Assembly (NCBI GenBank): GCA_945787715.1
Contig: CALZJE010000038.1
Location: 1-33,342 of the forward strand
Length of the DNA: 33,342 bases
Source: an uncultured Ectothiorhodospiraceae bacterium
GTDB lineage: Bacteria > Pseudomonadota > Gammaproteobacteria > S012-40
Direction of reading: 5' to 3'
In this document: piece by piece, positions 9,567 to 18,519 of the stretch
Position numbering within the stretch: position 1 is the first letter of the stretch
How the letters are laid out: each line of letters starts with the position of its first letter
Translations under genes and position numbers: made by a program
Notes under the pieces: generated by a model
Database searches by the model: none
What the model was told of the DNA's origin: nothing
The model's input: only the letters and a program-made list of their open reading frames with translations

Positions 9567-10421
9567 TTATCCCTTTATTTCCTGATAAAAAAACTCCGGC
9601 ACAGCCAGAGCTCCATGATGAATCCCACAGTTGTAATAGTGAGTTGAAAAATTTTTATTGGCTGAGTCAGATTCTCGAAAGCCGTTAAAGCTCCCTCCTT
9701 TGCAGGCCATTGTTGCTGACCACCAACCTGTCGGATAGATACACTGAGGGAAAAAGGCTGTTTTTGCTTCAGAATAGCCCGCCCCTTTCATTGCATTGTG
9801 CATATCTCGTAAAATATTCATATGAATCAACGGCGATTCGCTTTGCTGAACCAAAATGCCATTCTCAGATAACACACGATAGCACTCTTGATAAAAATCC
9901 TTTGAAAATAACCCCTCAGCAGGACCAACCGGGTCAGTACTGTCGATAATAATCACATCGTAAGAATTTTCTTCAGCATCTTTTACCCATTGGATTCCAT
10001 CGATAAACATCAGCTCTGCTCGTGGATCATCGTTAGAGGCACAAAGCTCAGGAAAATAAATTTTAGATAATCGTGTTACCGCTTCATCAATATCGATCTG
10101 CTGAACAATCTCAACGCTGTCATGTTTTAATACTTCTTGCAACGTACCACAATCACCACCACCAATAATTAATACACGTTTTGGACTCGGATGGGTAAAT
10201 AGTGCAACATGGCTCATCATCTCGTGATAAATAAAGTTATCCCGGGTAGTGAGCATAGTACAACCATCAATGACCATTAGATTTCCAAAACCTTCGGTTT
10301 CGTATATTTCTATTTTTTGATATGGCGTTTGCTCTTCATGCAATTTAGCCTTGGCTTTTAAGGAAAATGCAGTTCCTGCATCCCCATGGATTTCTGTAAA
10401 CCAAGTATCGTCTAATGACAT
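9567..10421 (-). CDS. speE: spermidine synthase SpeE
   Basis: From ATG 10421 it is 284 residues. This start has GAGGA 8-12 bases upstream; a GTG at 10454 would add 11 residues but is weaker. The N-terminal tetramerisation beta part is DTWFTEIHGDAGTAFSLKAK. The Rossmann motif is IIGGGDCGTLQEVLKH, where relatives usually have GGGDGG, so one Gly is Cys. The catalytic block is IIDSTDPVGPAEGLF. It transfers an aminopropyl group from decarboxylated S-adenosylmethionine to putrescine. It is divergent from speA across 111 bp, completing an arginine-derived polyamine locus. Confidence 0.93.
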   Translation of the reverse strand: MSLDDTWFTEIHGDAGTAFSLKAKAKLHEEQTPYQKIEIYETEGFGNLMVIDGCTMLTTRDNFIYHEMMSHVALFTHPSPKRVLIIGGGDCGTLQEVLKHDSVEIVQQIDIDEAVTRLSKIYFPELCASNDDPRAELMFIDGIQWVKDAEENSYDVIIIDSTDPVGPAEGLFSKDFYQECYRVLSENGILVQQSESPLIHMNILRDMHNAMKGAGYSEAKTAFFPQCIYPTGWWSATMACKGGSFNGFRESDSANKNFSTHYYNCGIHHGALAVPEFFYQEIKG

Positions 10422-10532
10422 GGATTTAGTCCTCAATATATTGATATTATCCACCCTATGTATTCCACAAATGTTGAGGCTGATGTCTCACTCAAATTAT
10501 CGTCTTATAGTATAGATTAAGGTTATTTATTA

Positions 10533-12422
10533 ATGACAGATTGGTGTATCGATCAAGCGCGAAAGCTATACAATATTAACCACTGGGGCAAGCCCTATTT
10601 TGACATTAACGAAAAAGGCAATATTTGCGTTAAGCCCCGCCAAAACCGAAGTATTAAAATCGACCTTGCTCAAGCTGCTGAGGAGATAAGCAAGACTAAC
10701 CTCAATTGGCCAGTGTTAGTACGAATTACCGACATATTACACGATAGAGTCGATACGCTCTGCAATGCCTTCGCAGATGCCATGCAAAAAAATGAATATA
10801 ACAGTGTTTACACCTCAGTTTATCCCATCAAGGTAAACCAGCAGCGCACAGTTGTTGAGCATATCCTGGAAACAGAAAACCAACCCGTCGGGCTTGAAGC
10901 AGGAAGTAAACCTGAGTTAATGGTTGTGTTATCACATTCCAATGCTTGCGGGGGCGTGATTGTCTGCAATGGCTATAAAGATCGAGAATATATCCGCTTA
11001 GCGCTAATTGGCCAAAAATTGGGCCACAAAGTCTATATCGTTGTGGAAAAACTCTCAGAACTATCCATCATCCTCGAAGAATCCAAAAACCTGAGGATTC
11101 CACCATTGCTTGGCATTCGTATTCGCCTCTCATCAATAGGCAAAGGAAATTGGCAAAATACAGGTGGTGAAAAGTCCAAGTTTGGACTATCTGCAAGCCA
11201 AGTTCTTCAAGTTATTAAGATTTTGGAAAAGCAAAATGCTACTGACTCATTGAAGCTCATCCACTGCCACCTTGGTTCGCAATTAGCAAACATACGAGAT
11301 ATTCAAAAGGGACTACAAGAAGTTGCGCGATACTATGCTGAATTAAGATCACTGGGCGCACCCATCGATCAAGTAGATGTGGGTGGAGGGCTTGGTGTCG
11401 ATTACGAAGGTACCCGCTCACGAAGTTATTGCTCGATGAACTATAGCATTGAAGAATATGCTAATGATGTTGTTTATGCATTGTCACAAATTTGCAAACA
11501 AACCGGTGACCCACAGCCAAATATTATTACAGAATCAGGCCGTGCGCTAACGGCCCATCACGCAATGTTAATCACCAATATCATTGATACTGAATCAAAC
11601 AACGATAACAATGCGATTGAAGAACCGGACAAATCAGCGCCACATATTATTCACAGTTTGTGGGAGACGCTAAATACACTCTCCCACCGTTCAGTACTTG
11701 AGGCTTATCATGATGCAGTACATTGGCTTGCAGAAGCACAATCCATGTATACACATGGTGTCTTGTCACTTTTACACCGAGCCGAAGCTGAGAGAATTTA
11801 TTTCCGAATTTGTCACAAAGTTCGTCCATTACTATCCCCTCAATTGCGATCACACCGAGAAATTATTGACGAGCTAAACGAAAAGTTGGCAGATAAATAT
11901 TTCTGCAATTTATCAATATTTCAGTCGTTGCCCGATATTTGGGCAATCGACCAGATTTTCCCGATCACACCACTACAGCGGATGGATGAAGAACCCGTCA
12001 ACAGAGTTACATTGCAAGACCTAACATGTGACTCGGACGGAGCCATTGATCATTATGTGAGTGGTGAAAGTATCGAATCAACCCTACCAGCACACAATAT
12101 TAGGGAAGACGAAAAATATTTAATTGGAATATTCCTCGTTGGCGCCTATCAGGAGATATTGGGAGATATGCATAACTTACTTGGAGATACTCACTCTATC
12201 GATCTTGAACTTGCAGATAATGATAAAGGCTACCAATTGGTAGATCCCGAAAAAGGAGATATGATTAATGAGATATTGCACTATGTCCACTACAACTCTG
12301 AAGACTTGCTCGAAAATTACTCGCGGAAAATTCAAAACTGCAAATTAACGATAGAAGAACAAGAATTGTTTTTTACAGAATTGCAAAATGGTCTAACGGG
12401 ATATTCGTATTTAGAGGATTGA
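10533..12422 (+). CDS. speA: biosynthetic arginine decarboxylase SpeA
   Basis: 629 residues, the normal length of about 630-660. A PLP enzyme of the alanine racemase-like fold III group that converts arginine to agmatine, the first step to putrescine. The PLP lysine is K100 in SVYPIKVNQQ. Further motifs are GLEAGSKPELM, HCHLGSQLANI, VDVGGGLGVDYEG and ITESGRALTAHHA. The C-terminal part has the long SpeA-specific domain (LHYVHYNSEDLL near the end). The start is ATG 10533 with only a weak ribosome site. Agmatine ureohydrolase or deiminase is not in the window, so the rest of the route is elsewhere. Confidence 0.95.
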   Translation: MTDWCIDQARKLYNINHWGKPYFDINEKGNICVKPRQNRSIKIDLAQAAEEISKTNLNWPVLVRITDILHDRVDTLCNAFADAMQKNEYNSVYTSVYPIKVNQQRTVVEHILETENQPVGLEAGSKPELMVVLSHSNACGGVIVCNGYKDREYIRLALIGQKLGHKVYIVVEKLSELSIILEESKNLRIPPLLGIRIRLSSIGKGNWQNTGGEKSKFGLSASQVLQVIKILEKQNATDSLKLIHCHLGSQLANIRDIQKGLQEVARYYAELRSLGAPIDQVDVGGGLGVDYEGTRSRSYCSMNYSIEEYANDVVYALSQICKQTGDPQPNIITESGRALTAHHAMLITNIIDTESNNDNNAIEEPDKSAPHIIHSLWETLNTLSHRSVLEAYHDAVHWLAEAQSMYTHGVLSLLHRAEAERIYFRICHKVRPLLSPQLRSHREIIDELNEKLADKYFCNLSIFQSLPDIWAIDQIFPITPLQRMDEEPVNRVTLQDLTCDSDGAIDHYVSGESIESTLPAHNIREDEKYLIGIFLVGAYQEILGDMHNLLGDTHSIDLELADNDKGYQLVDPEKGDMINEILHYVHYNSEDLLENYSRKIQNCKLTIEEQELFFTELQNGLTGYSYLED

Positions 12423-12434
12423 TTTACGCTTTAA

Positions 12435-12464
12435 TAACTAAGCTCAATCTTATGAGCTTAGTTA
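12435..12464. terminator. bidirectional terminator between speA and the rsd-like gene
   Basis: A perfect 12-bp inverted repeat, TAACTAAGCTCA (12435-12446) and TGAGCTTAGTTA (12453-12464), with a 6-base loop, placed between two converging genes. The T-runs are short, so efficiency is uncertain. Confidence 0.6.
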
Positions 12465-12474
12465 AATTAGAATA

Positions 12475-12945
12475 TTATGTGCGAGATTCACTAAGCACAT
12501 CAACCAGTTTATCTTCTTGCTCAATGCGATCAGCAAGCTTTTCACCAAGCGTAGATAAATCATTCTCTAATGCTGTTAGTGGCATACTTTCGCCATCAAC
12601 ATCATATTTATCATTAAAATCCAAAATCATCTGTGTGGAAGATTCGATATGAGGATAAACCGATTGAGCAATCCCAACTACTGATGCGCGGCGCTCTTTG
12701 TTATTATCAAAAAAACGATATAACCTAAAATGGGCATCTGCGGTGTAATCAATGAGTGCCTGACAAAAACGCTGGAGAAGATTAGTCGTATATTCAGAAT
12801 TTTCAGCAGCTGTGAATGGTCTGTGGGCTGCTAGCTCACCATACAATGCAAGCATTTGTGTACGATGATCAACGAGTTTTTTTATAGCATGGTGCGATTG
12901 TGAACGGCGTTCTACTTTAATCTTAATAGCTTCAGAAGTAGTCAC
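12475..12945 (-). CDS. rsd: Rsd/AlgQ family anti-sigma-70 factor
   Basis: 156 residues, all-helical in appearance. It matches Rsd/AlgQ: an N-terminal helix HHAIKKLVDHRTQMLALYGELA, then LLQRFCQALIDYTADAHFRLYRFF, PHIESSTQMILDFNDKYD and the final ALENDLSTLGEKLADRIEQEDKLVDVL. Family members bind region 4 of the housekeeping sigma factor and shift RNA polymerase toward alternative sigma factors in stationary phase; the Pseudomonas one influences alginate. The start is GTG 12945, supported by GGGGGA at 7-12 bases upstream. It faces speA tail to tail. The family call comes from pattern memory and is good; the regulatory role here is inferred. Confidence 0.8.
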   Translation of the reverse strand: MTTSEAIKIKVERRSQSHHAIKKLVDHRTQMLALYGELAAHRPFTAAENSEYTTNLLQRFCQALIDYTADAHFRLYRFFDNNKERRASVVGIAQSVYPHIESSTQMILDFNDKYDVDGESMPLTALENDLSTLGEKLADRIEQEDKLVDVLSESRT

Positions 12946-13121
12946 GGTATATCCCCCTAAATTAACTCGATTCTTCGTATTTTACATGAATCATGCAGAT
13001 TGTGTACCGATAGCTTTCTATTTGCTCGTACAGCAATCAATGCAAACATCGCATAGTACCTTACTCTGAACCGTTTCGTTTGTAAAAAGTCTTTTTTTAT
13101 CAAATAGATAAAAAATCGTTA

Positions 13122-14294
13122 TTAAAGTTTTTTTTCATGAGGATTTTCAATGACTTTGAATGGTGAATGCTTTTGTAGCTCTTGAACATAATCCTTCATG
13201 TAAATGCGCTCCCTCTCAATAAACTGGCTAATGACCAAAGAAAATTCAGGATCTTTAATCCAATGCGATGACCATGTTAACTTTGGCAAAAAACCTCGAC
13301 TAATCTTATGCTCTCCCTGAGCACCAGGTTCGAAATGTTTTATACCATGTTTAATCGCATATTCAATCCCCATGTAATAACAAACTTCAAAATGCAAACT
13401 ATCAAATTGATCCAAACAACCCCAATGACGCCCATAAAGATGATGGCGGTCTTTATAAAAAATGGCGCTCGCGACGGTCTGTTCACCATTGTAAGCGAGG
13501 ATAACTAATAGCTGCTCCCCCATACTTTTACTAATGCTTTTGAAAAAAGGGAGGGTAAAAGTGGCATAACCACCCTTTTCATCAAACGTTTTTTTATAAA
13601 ATTCGTATATTATTGGCCATAATTTGTCTTCAATTTCATTACCTTGCAGAACTTCAAAATGAAACCCCTGAGCTTCGACTCTAGCGCGTTCTTTTTTAAT
13701 GTTTTTACGCTTTCTCGAAGTGAGCGTTGATAAAAATTCATCAAAACGTTCATAACCTTCATTGTGCCAATGAAATTGACAAGCCATCCGTGTTTCAAAT
13801 TTATGGTTGTTAAAAACATGACACAAATCATGTTCAGGAAACAGACAATGGATACTTGAGATATTAAGTGATTGCGCTTCGTGCAAAATACCTTGGATCA
13901 GTTTTTTTTCGACAGACTTTTTATTGGCGGAAGGATTGATCAACATCCTCTCTCCAGTCACCGGTGTGTAAGGTATTGCAGAAACCAATTTTGGATAATA
14001 TTCTCTACCAGTACGCTCATAAGCATTAGCCCAAGCCCAATCAAAGACTAATTCGCCGTAAGAATTAGTTTTAATATAAAGCGGCATTATACCGAGCAGC
14101 TCTCCACTAGAGAGCTCTTCAACGACGGCGTGATAAGGAATCCAGCCTACATGCTCCCCGACACAACCATGCTTTTCCTGGGCATGTAAGAACTCAAATC
14201 GGAGAAAAGGAGAATCACCGCTGTATATTTTCTGCCATCTTTCGCGTCCAATCTCTGCGATGCTATTCACTATTTTAAACTGCATAACGCTCAT
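13122..14294 (-). CDS. FemAB-like / GNAT-fold protein (DUF482 family)
   Basis: 390 residues, cytoplasmic. Family blocks are SPFLRFEFLHAQEKHGCVG near the N-terminus, the AWANAYERTGREYYPKLVSAIPYTPVTG stretch, LTSRKRKNIKKER, HLYGRHWGC and a late FEPGAQGEHKISRGFLP. The fold is a double GNAT-like one related to FemAB aminoacyl transferases, but the substrate of this family is not known; it is sometimes labelled peptidoglycan biosynthesis without proof. Two starts are possible (14294 and 14285) and neither has a clear ribosome site. No partner in the window points to a substrate. Confidence 0.85.
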   Translation of the reverse strand: MSVMQFKIVNSIAEIGRERWQKIYSGDSPFLRFEFLHAQEKHGCVGEHVGWIPYHAVVEELSSGELLGIMPLYIKTNSYGELVFDWAWANAYERTGREYYPKLVSAIPYTPVTGERMLINPSANKKSVEKKLIQGILHEAQSLNISSIHCLFPEHDLCHVFNNHKFETRMACQFHWHNEGYERFDEFLSTLTSRKRKNIKKERARVEAQGFHFEVLQGNEIEDKLWPIIYEFYKKTFDEKGGYATFTLPFFKSISKSMGEQLLVILAYNGEQTVASAIFYKDRHHLYGRHWGCLDQFDSLHFEVCYYMGIEYAIKHGIKHFEPGAQGEHKISRGFLPKLTWSSHWIKDPEFSLVISQFIERERIYMKDYVQELQKHSPFKVIENPHEKKL

Positions 14295-14445
14295 ATTTTA
14301 TAGTTTTAAAATTCGGCTAAAGTTTTGCTTATCTATGTGACGATTATATGGATAATCCTAGATAAAGTAGTTGGAAGTGGAATTGGATCAACTGCTATTT
14401 CTAGGATACTACATCCATTCCACTAAAAAATGAGAGAAGAGTCAT

Positions 14446-15210
14446 ATGTCAACATTCGACATCTTAAACGAATTAAAAGAAACATATCTAGCTACTTTCC
14501 CTGCTCAGATCGATGAAATAGAAACCCTCATTTTAAATATTGAGAAAAAACGTGGCGCCCATAAGGCGAACTTTGAGGCTTTATACAGGAAAGCGCATAG
14601 CCTTAAAGGAAGCGGTGGAACCTATGGATTCAATATCATCTCCAGCATATGTCATCAATTGGAAGATTTTCTCAGCGCATCATTCGTTGAGGAAGCCAGT
14701 GTCACACAGGACAATGTAGATACTGTCTTTTCATATACCGATCTACTAAAAGAAACACACAATTTATTGGAAAACGAAAGAACAGATTTTGCGGATATAT
14801 TACACAAACTTGAGTTAATCAAGAAAAAAGAAAGTGATCACGAGCTTAAAGGGCTTTTTGTAGGCCCTGCCAGCCAGGTATACAGCAAGATGTCCATAAC
14901 TTTGTTTGAACAATTAAACATTCAATGCTCAACAATAGAAAATGGTATGACAGCTTTACAACGTTTATTACATGAGCATTTTGACTTTCTAATAACATCT
15001 AAAGAAAATTTGGAACTCAACGGACTAGCACTTATCGCGGCAATAAAACTAAATCACGGAAAAAACCAAAAAATTAAGACCATTCTCATAACAACTAACG
15101 CAACAAATGATGCTCCAAAAGGCTACGAGCCAGACTGCATTATTTTAAAAAATAAGGATTTTAGTCAAAACCTACAAAAAACAATGGAAGAATTACGACA
15201 CAGCATTTAG
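14446..15210 (+). CDS. Hpt-domain protein with degenerate receiver domain
   Basis: 254 residues. The N-terminal Hpt domain (about 1-115) carries the phospho-histidine at H51 in AHSLKGSGGTYGF. After a short linker, residues 134-254 read like a response-regulator receiver (LKGLFVGPASQVYSKM..., FDFLITSKENLELNGLALIAAIK, KTILITT, ILKNKDF). The residue at the phospho-acceptor position is Ser185 where active receivers have Asp; a Lys near 235 is kept. The C-terminal half is therefore probably a pseudo-receiver used for binding. There is no histidine kinase, so the upstream partner is encoded elsewhere. The Hpt call is firm; the pseudo-receiver call is moderate. A DUF2835 gene follows 13 bp downstream. 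Confidence 0.8.
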   Translation: MSTFDILNELKETYLATFPAQIDEIETLILNIEKKRGAHKANFEALYRKAHSLKGSGGTYGFNIISSICHQLEDFLSASFVEEASVTQDNVDTVFSYTDLLKETHNLLENERTDFADILHKLELIKKKESDHELKGLFVGPASQVYSKMSITLFEQLNIQCSTIENGMTALQRLLHEHFDFLITSKENLELNGLALIAAIKLNHGKNQKIKTILITTNATNDAPKGYEPDCIILKNKDFSQNLQKTMEELRHSI

Positions 15211-15223
15211 AAAGAGGAAATGC

Positions 15224-15448
15224 GTGATAAAAATTATGCAATTTCATTTGAATATCAGCTATGAAAAATATCTTTTAGTCTATCAAGGTCATGCAAGCAA
15301 TATTGTTGCAACGGCATCTGACGGACGGAAAATTCAATTCCCTGCAGAAATAGTAAAACCTTATTTAACTCGCAGTGGAATCCAAGGTTTTTTTGAAATC
15401 GCGTTTAATCGAAGTAACAAATTTCAATCTCTTAAAAAACTTAGTTAG
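15224..15448 (+). CDS. DUF2835 family small protein
   Basis: 74 residues from GTG 15224, or 70 from ATG 15236. An AGAGGAAA ribosome site (15213-15220) favours the GTG. The pattern fits DUF2835: MQFHLNISYEKYLLVYQGHA, then VATASDGRKIQFPAEIVKPYLTRSGIQGFFEI and a closing basic tail. It looks like a small beta-rich cytoplasmic domain of unknown function, found in gammaproteobacteria. It lies 13 bp after the Hpt gene, so it is probably in its operon. Its last 4 bp overlap the end of rluE on the other strand. Confidence 0.78.
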   Translation: MIKIMQFHLNISYEKYLLVYQGHASNIVATASDGRKIQFPAEIVKPYLTRSGIQGFFEIAFNRSNKFQSLKKLS

Positions 15449-16002
15449 ATTCTGGGTAGATGAATATTCTCTAGACGATGTTTTCCTTGCTCAATATTGT
15501 CCAATTTCCATTGCCCAATAGAGTAACGGATTAAACGCAATGTAGGAAAACCAACTGCTGCAGTCATACGCCGAACTTGTCGGTTTTTTCCTTCAGTAAT
15601 TGTTAGCTCCAACCAACTAGTAGGGATATCTTTTCGGAATCTCACCGGCGGAACTCTTTGCCATAGATTTTCAGGCTCATTCATTTTTCTCGCTTTTGCA
15701 GGTCGAGTTTTACCATCTTTCAGTTCAACACCCTTTTCCAACTGTTGAATTGCATCAGATGTGATTAACCCTTCAACTTGAACCCAATATGTTTTGGGCA
15801 TTTTTTTTCGAGGATTTGCAATCCTATGCTGGAGCTTGCCATCATCTGTGAGTAGTAATAATCCTTCACTGTCATAATCCAGTCTTCCGGCAACATAAAC
15901 ACGCGGAATAGAAATATAGTCCGCTAACGTTTTACGCCCCTCCTGATCGGTAAACTGAGAAAGTACGTAAAAAGGTTTATTAAACAAAACAAGTTTTGCC
16001 AT
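15445..16002 (-). CDS. rluE: 23S rRNA pseudouridine(2457) synthase RluE
   Basis: 185 residues, RsuA/RluB/E/F family but without an S4 domain, which is typical for RluE. The catalytic Asp is D42 in VAGRLDYDSEGLLLLT. Other family blocks are KTYWVQVEGLI, RFRKDIPTSWLELTITEGKNRQVRRM and VGFPTLRLIRYSIG. It isomerises one uridine of 23S rRNA in peptidyl-transferase domain V. Expression starts from ATG 16002 on its own promoter. Confidence 0.92.
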   Translation of the reverse strand: MAKLVLFNKPFYVLSQFTDQEGRKTLADYISIPRVYVAGRLDYDSEGLLLLTDDGKLQHRIANPRKKMPKTYWVQVEGLITSDAIQQLEKGVELKDGKTRPAKARKMNEPENLWQRVPPVRFRKDIPTSWLELTITEGKNRQVRRMTAAVGFPTLRLIRYSIGQWKLDNIEQGKHRLENIHLPRI

Positions 16003-16193
16003 CGATCTTCTAAAATAGTAATAAAACGCATGATTTTACACCGTATCCACTCAATCGAATACATCTCAAGCTATCTTAATTCAATCTGAGTAAGTATTTC
16101 AGATAAATATCTAACCCCTTCCAACCGCTAATTATATATAGCGCAGACATTCGCCCGAAATATATGAAACCTTATTGACTCTCTTTTATTCTT

Positions 16194-17594
16194 ATGACAA
16201 ATCGTTTACTCACATACTTACTGATTACTATTTTAACGTGCTTGGTTTATAGCCCAACTAATTTTGCTGAATTGCAACGAAGCACTAAAGAGGATATTCA
16301 ACCGAACCTGACACGAGATCCCTTTCAACGTGCGCGAGACAGCATTCCCCGTTCAGAAAATAGATCTACTGTAACTGAAGAATCTGCAGAACTTCCCTTT
16401 CCAATACAAGATGAAAATAACCTTCCACCGAAAGAAACTGCAAGCCAAGCTGCTATAGAGGCTTTTTCCTACGAATTTGCAGCCACTATTGATGCATTTT
16501 CCATTACCGCAGGAGGAATATTAAATCCAGATCCTAAGGCACATGAACAAGATTCCACTAGCGTTTTTGGCGTTATCGATTTGGTGGCAGAATTTGATAC
16601 CAAAAAATCTAATTTATGGAATAACGGACTATTTTTTATATACACGGCACTCGCTTTTGGTGCGGCGCCTACCGTTGGTGACATAAATGGAATTAGCGAC
16701 AAATACGTAGGCGATAATACTTTAAGAATTATCGAAGCCTGGTATGAGCACAGCTTCCCATACAGTCATTCCTCATTTCTCATTGGTTTACAAGATTTCA
16801 ACAACGAATTTTACCAAACAACATTCACCAAGCCATTACTCAACAACGGCTTTCGACTGGGCAAACCTATACGTACACATGGAAATGTATCTACCTATCC
16901 ATTTACGACATTGGGATTGCGTTTTAAATCCTCACTCTCCAAAAACTCATACCTACAAATTGCCATATTTGATGACGAATCAGGCAAGAATGCATTCAAC
17001 AAGGTGGTAGATATTGACATCAACCATAGTGATAGCTTTTTACTCGTTTCAGAAATAGGAGTCACAAAAAATAGGCCTGAAAGCATTAATGGATACCATA
17101 AATTTGCGCTTGGTGCGTGGTATCTCAAAGATGAACAATTCGGTTTTCGGGAGAATATTGGTGAGTCAAACGAACGTTATCTACTTACTGAAAACCCTCG
17201 CTCAGGAAATGGCGGAGTATATCTGTTAGCAGAAACATCAGTAACGAAAAATATAGGGCTGTTTTTCAAGCATGGTCGAGCTCAAAAAGAGTTTAATCGA
17301 TATACCGAACACTATACCGCAGGTATTACCCTTAAAGGAATTATCCCTGAACGAGATGACGATGTTATTGCTTTAGGCGTGGTACATACTCGCCATTCCG
17401 ACGCATTTATGGAGAGTAATCCAGACAAGTTTTTTACTTTTGAAACCGTATGGGAAATTACATATATGACAAAAGTAACCCAATGGCTGACCATCCAACC
17501 CGATTTTCAATATATCCAACAACCCAGTATGACCTCACCTCTTGATCAAGCAAATACCGCAGTAATTGGTGTTAGAGCACAAGCCACTTTCTAA
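16194..17594 (+). CDS. OprB-type carbohydrate porin
   Basis: 466 residues. A signal peptide (about 1-25, ending PTNFA) precedes a roughly 50-residue polar, Pro-rich segment and then the barrel. Typical OprB features are YEFAATIDAFSITAGG, the FGVIDLVAEFDTKK strand, EAWYEHSF, a conserved LGLRFKSSL block, ENPRSGNGGVYLLAE, and a C-terminal strand ending in Phe (VRAQATF). OprB proteins form outer-membrane channels for sugars. There is no clear ribosome site before ATG 16194, so translation may be weak or the start slightly different. No sugar ABC or PTS genes adjoin it, so the substrate cannot be named. Confidence 0.85.
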   Translation: MTNRLLTYLLITILTCLVYSPTNFAELQRSTKEDIQPNLTRDPFQRARDSIPRSENRSTVTEESAELPFPIQDENNLPPKETASQAAIEAFSYEFAATIDAFSITAGGILNPDPKAHEQDSTSVFGVIDLVAEFDTKKSNLWNNGLFFIYTALAFGAAPTVGDINGISDKYVGDNTLRIIEAWYEHSFPYSHSSFLIGLQDFNNEFYQTTFTKPLLNNGFRLGKPIRTHGNVSTYPFTTLGLRFKSSLSKNSYLQIAIFDDESGKNAFNKVVDIDINHSDSFLLVSEIGVTKNRPESINGYHKFALGAWYLKDEQFGFRENIGESNERYLLTENPRSGNGGVYLLAETSVTKNIGLFFKHGRAQKEFNRYTEHYTAGITLKGIIPERDDDVIALGVVHTRHSDAFMESNPDKFFTFETVWEITYMTKVTQWLTIQPDFQYIQQPSMTSPLDQANTAVIGVRAQATF

Positions 17595-17968
17595 TTCTTT
17601 ACAATCTAAAAATCGTCTATATTATCGCCACTACTAAATTGTGACAATAGAACATATAATCCTAAATTAAACAGTTGGGCGCGAATTTAGAGTGCAAGCA
17701 GTTGGTTTGATTAGCGTAATGAAAAGTTTTGCGTTCACCTGGTTGGTGAATCAAACACTTTTCATATAGCCAAGCAAATCAAATGATTGTGCTATAAATC
17801 GTGAATCAACTGATTAATTTAGGATAATAGCCTTTTGCGGCAAAATTGTTTTTCAACACCTTGTTAGAAGGCTTTCAGGAGCGGGAAGTTTAAATCGTAC
17901 TGCAATCTCTATAAAATAATATTCAGTCAGTATAAAAACTCAAAAAATTTTTCAGTAGGAGAGAGGGA
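17595..17968. other. intergenic region upstream of nikR
   Basis: About 370 bp, nearly half taken by the palindromic element at 17661-17823. The remainder (17824-17968) must carry the nikR promoter. No NikR-type operator (GTATGA-N16-TCATAC) was found. Confidence 0.5.
17661..17823. repeat. 163-bp long imperfect palindrome
   Basis: The left arm starts CCTAAATTAAACAGTTG and the right arm ends CAACTGATTAATTTAGG, so the outer ends are inverted copies. The inner ends (17719-17739 and 17745-17765) match at 17 of 21 positions around a TGGTT loop. The intermediate sequence also aligns loosely along both 80-nt arms. The folded form would be a single long hairpin. This is typical of a decayed foldback or MITE element, or of a large structured RNA. 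It is unlike the element at 1429-1600 in sequence. Confidence 0.65.
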
Positions 17969-18430
17969 ATGGAACGTTTCACCATGTCGCTTGAAGATGA
18001 TTTGGCAAAACAATTTGATGAATACATCAATGAAAAAGGTTATTCAAATCGTTCAGAAGCAATGCGAGATATCATCCGAGAACGACTTGAAAACGTCAGG
18101 CTCAATGACAACAAATCAGGAGCCTGTGTCGGTAGTCTTAGCTATGTTTATAATCACCATGAAAGTGAGTTAGCTGGTCGAGTAACGTCTGCCCATCACA
18201 ACCATCATGAATTAACGTTGGCAACTATGCATGTCCATCTCGATCACGACAATTGTTTGGAAACTGTCATACTAAAAGGACCTATTGAGGAAGTGCAAAG
18301 CTTCTCAGATACTATTCAAGCTGTGCGCGGTGTGCGACATGGAAAATTGCACATGGTACCTGTGGAGGTTAGTGTATCTTCACACTCTCCTGATGGAAAA
18401 ACCCATACTCATAGCCGCCCAACAACTTAA
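17969..18430 (+). CDS. nikR: nickel-responsive regulator NikR
   Basis: 153 residues. The N-terminal ribbon-helix-helix DNA-binding domain (MERFTMSLEDDLAKQFDEYI, then GYSNRSEAMRDIIRERL) precedes the ACT-like metal domain. Nickel ligands by alignment with E. coli NikR are H77, H88, H90 and C96 (in ATMHVHLDHDNC). The tail is long and rich in Ser, His and Thr. The gene has a clear GGAGAGAGGG before the ATG. It stands alone: no nickel transporter or urease/hydrogenase gene is in the window, so its targets are elsewhere. The family call is firm; direct repression by nickel is known from E. coli and assumed here. Confidence 0.93.
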   Translation: MERFTMSLEDDLAKQFDEYINEKGYSNRSEAMRDIIRERLENVRLNDNKSGACVGSLSYVYNHHESELAGRVTSAHHNHHELTLATMHVHLDHDNCLETVILKGPIEEVQSFSDTIQAVRGVRHGKLHMVPVEVSVSSHSPDGKTHTHSRPTT

Positions 18431-18433
18431 TTG

Positions 18434-18467
18434 AAAAAAATAAGGCTGCTAATAATTAGCAGCCTTA
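18434..18467 (-). terminator. intrinsic terminator of the Sel1 gene
   Basis: TAAGGCTGCTAAT (18441-18453) is repeated inverted at 18455-18467. Read on the minus strand the stem is followed by a run of T (18434-18440), so it terminates the gene at 18520-18906. On the plus strand there is no T-run, so it acts weakly at best for nikR. Confidence 0.75.
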
Positions 18468-18519
18468 CTCTGTTATCATCACCCCGCGTTGATGATTCTT
18501 TACATAATATATTAATCAA

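Noticed and set aside
9123-9647. 174-codon plus-strand ORF across the end of amtB and over the CDGSH gene
   Set aside because: It overlaps two well-supported genes and the amtB terminator and has no family features.
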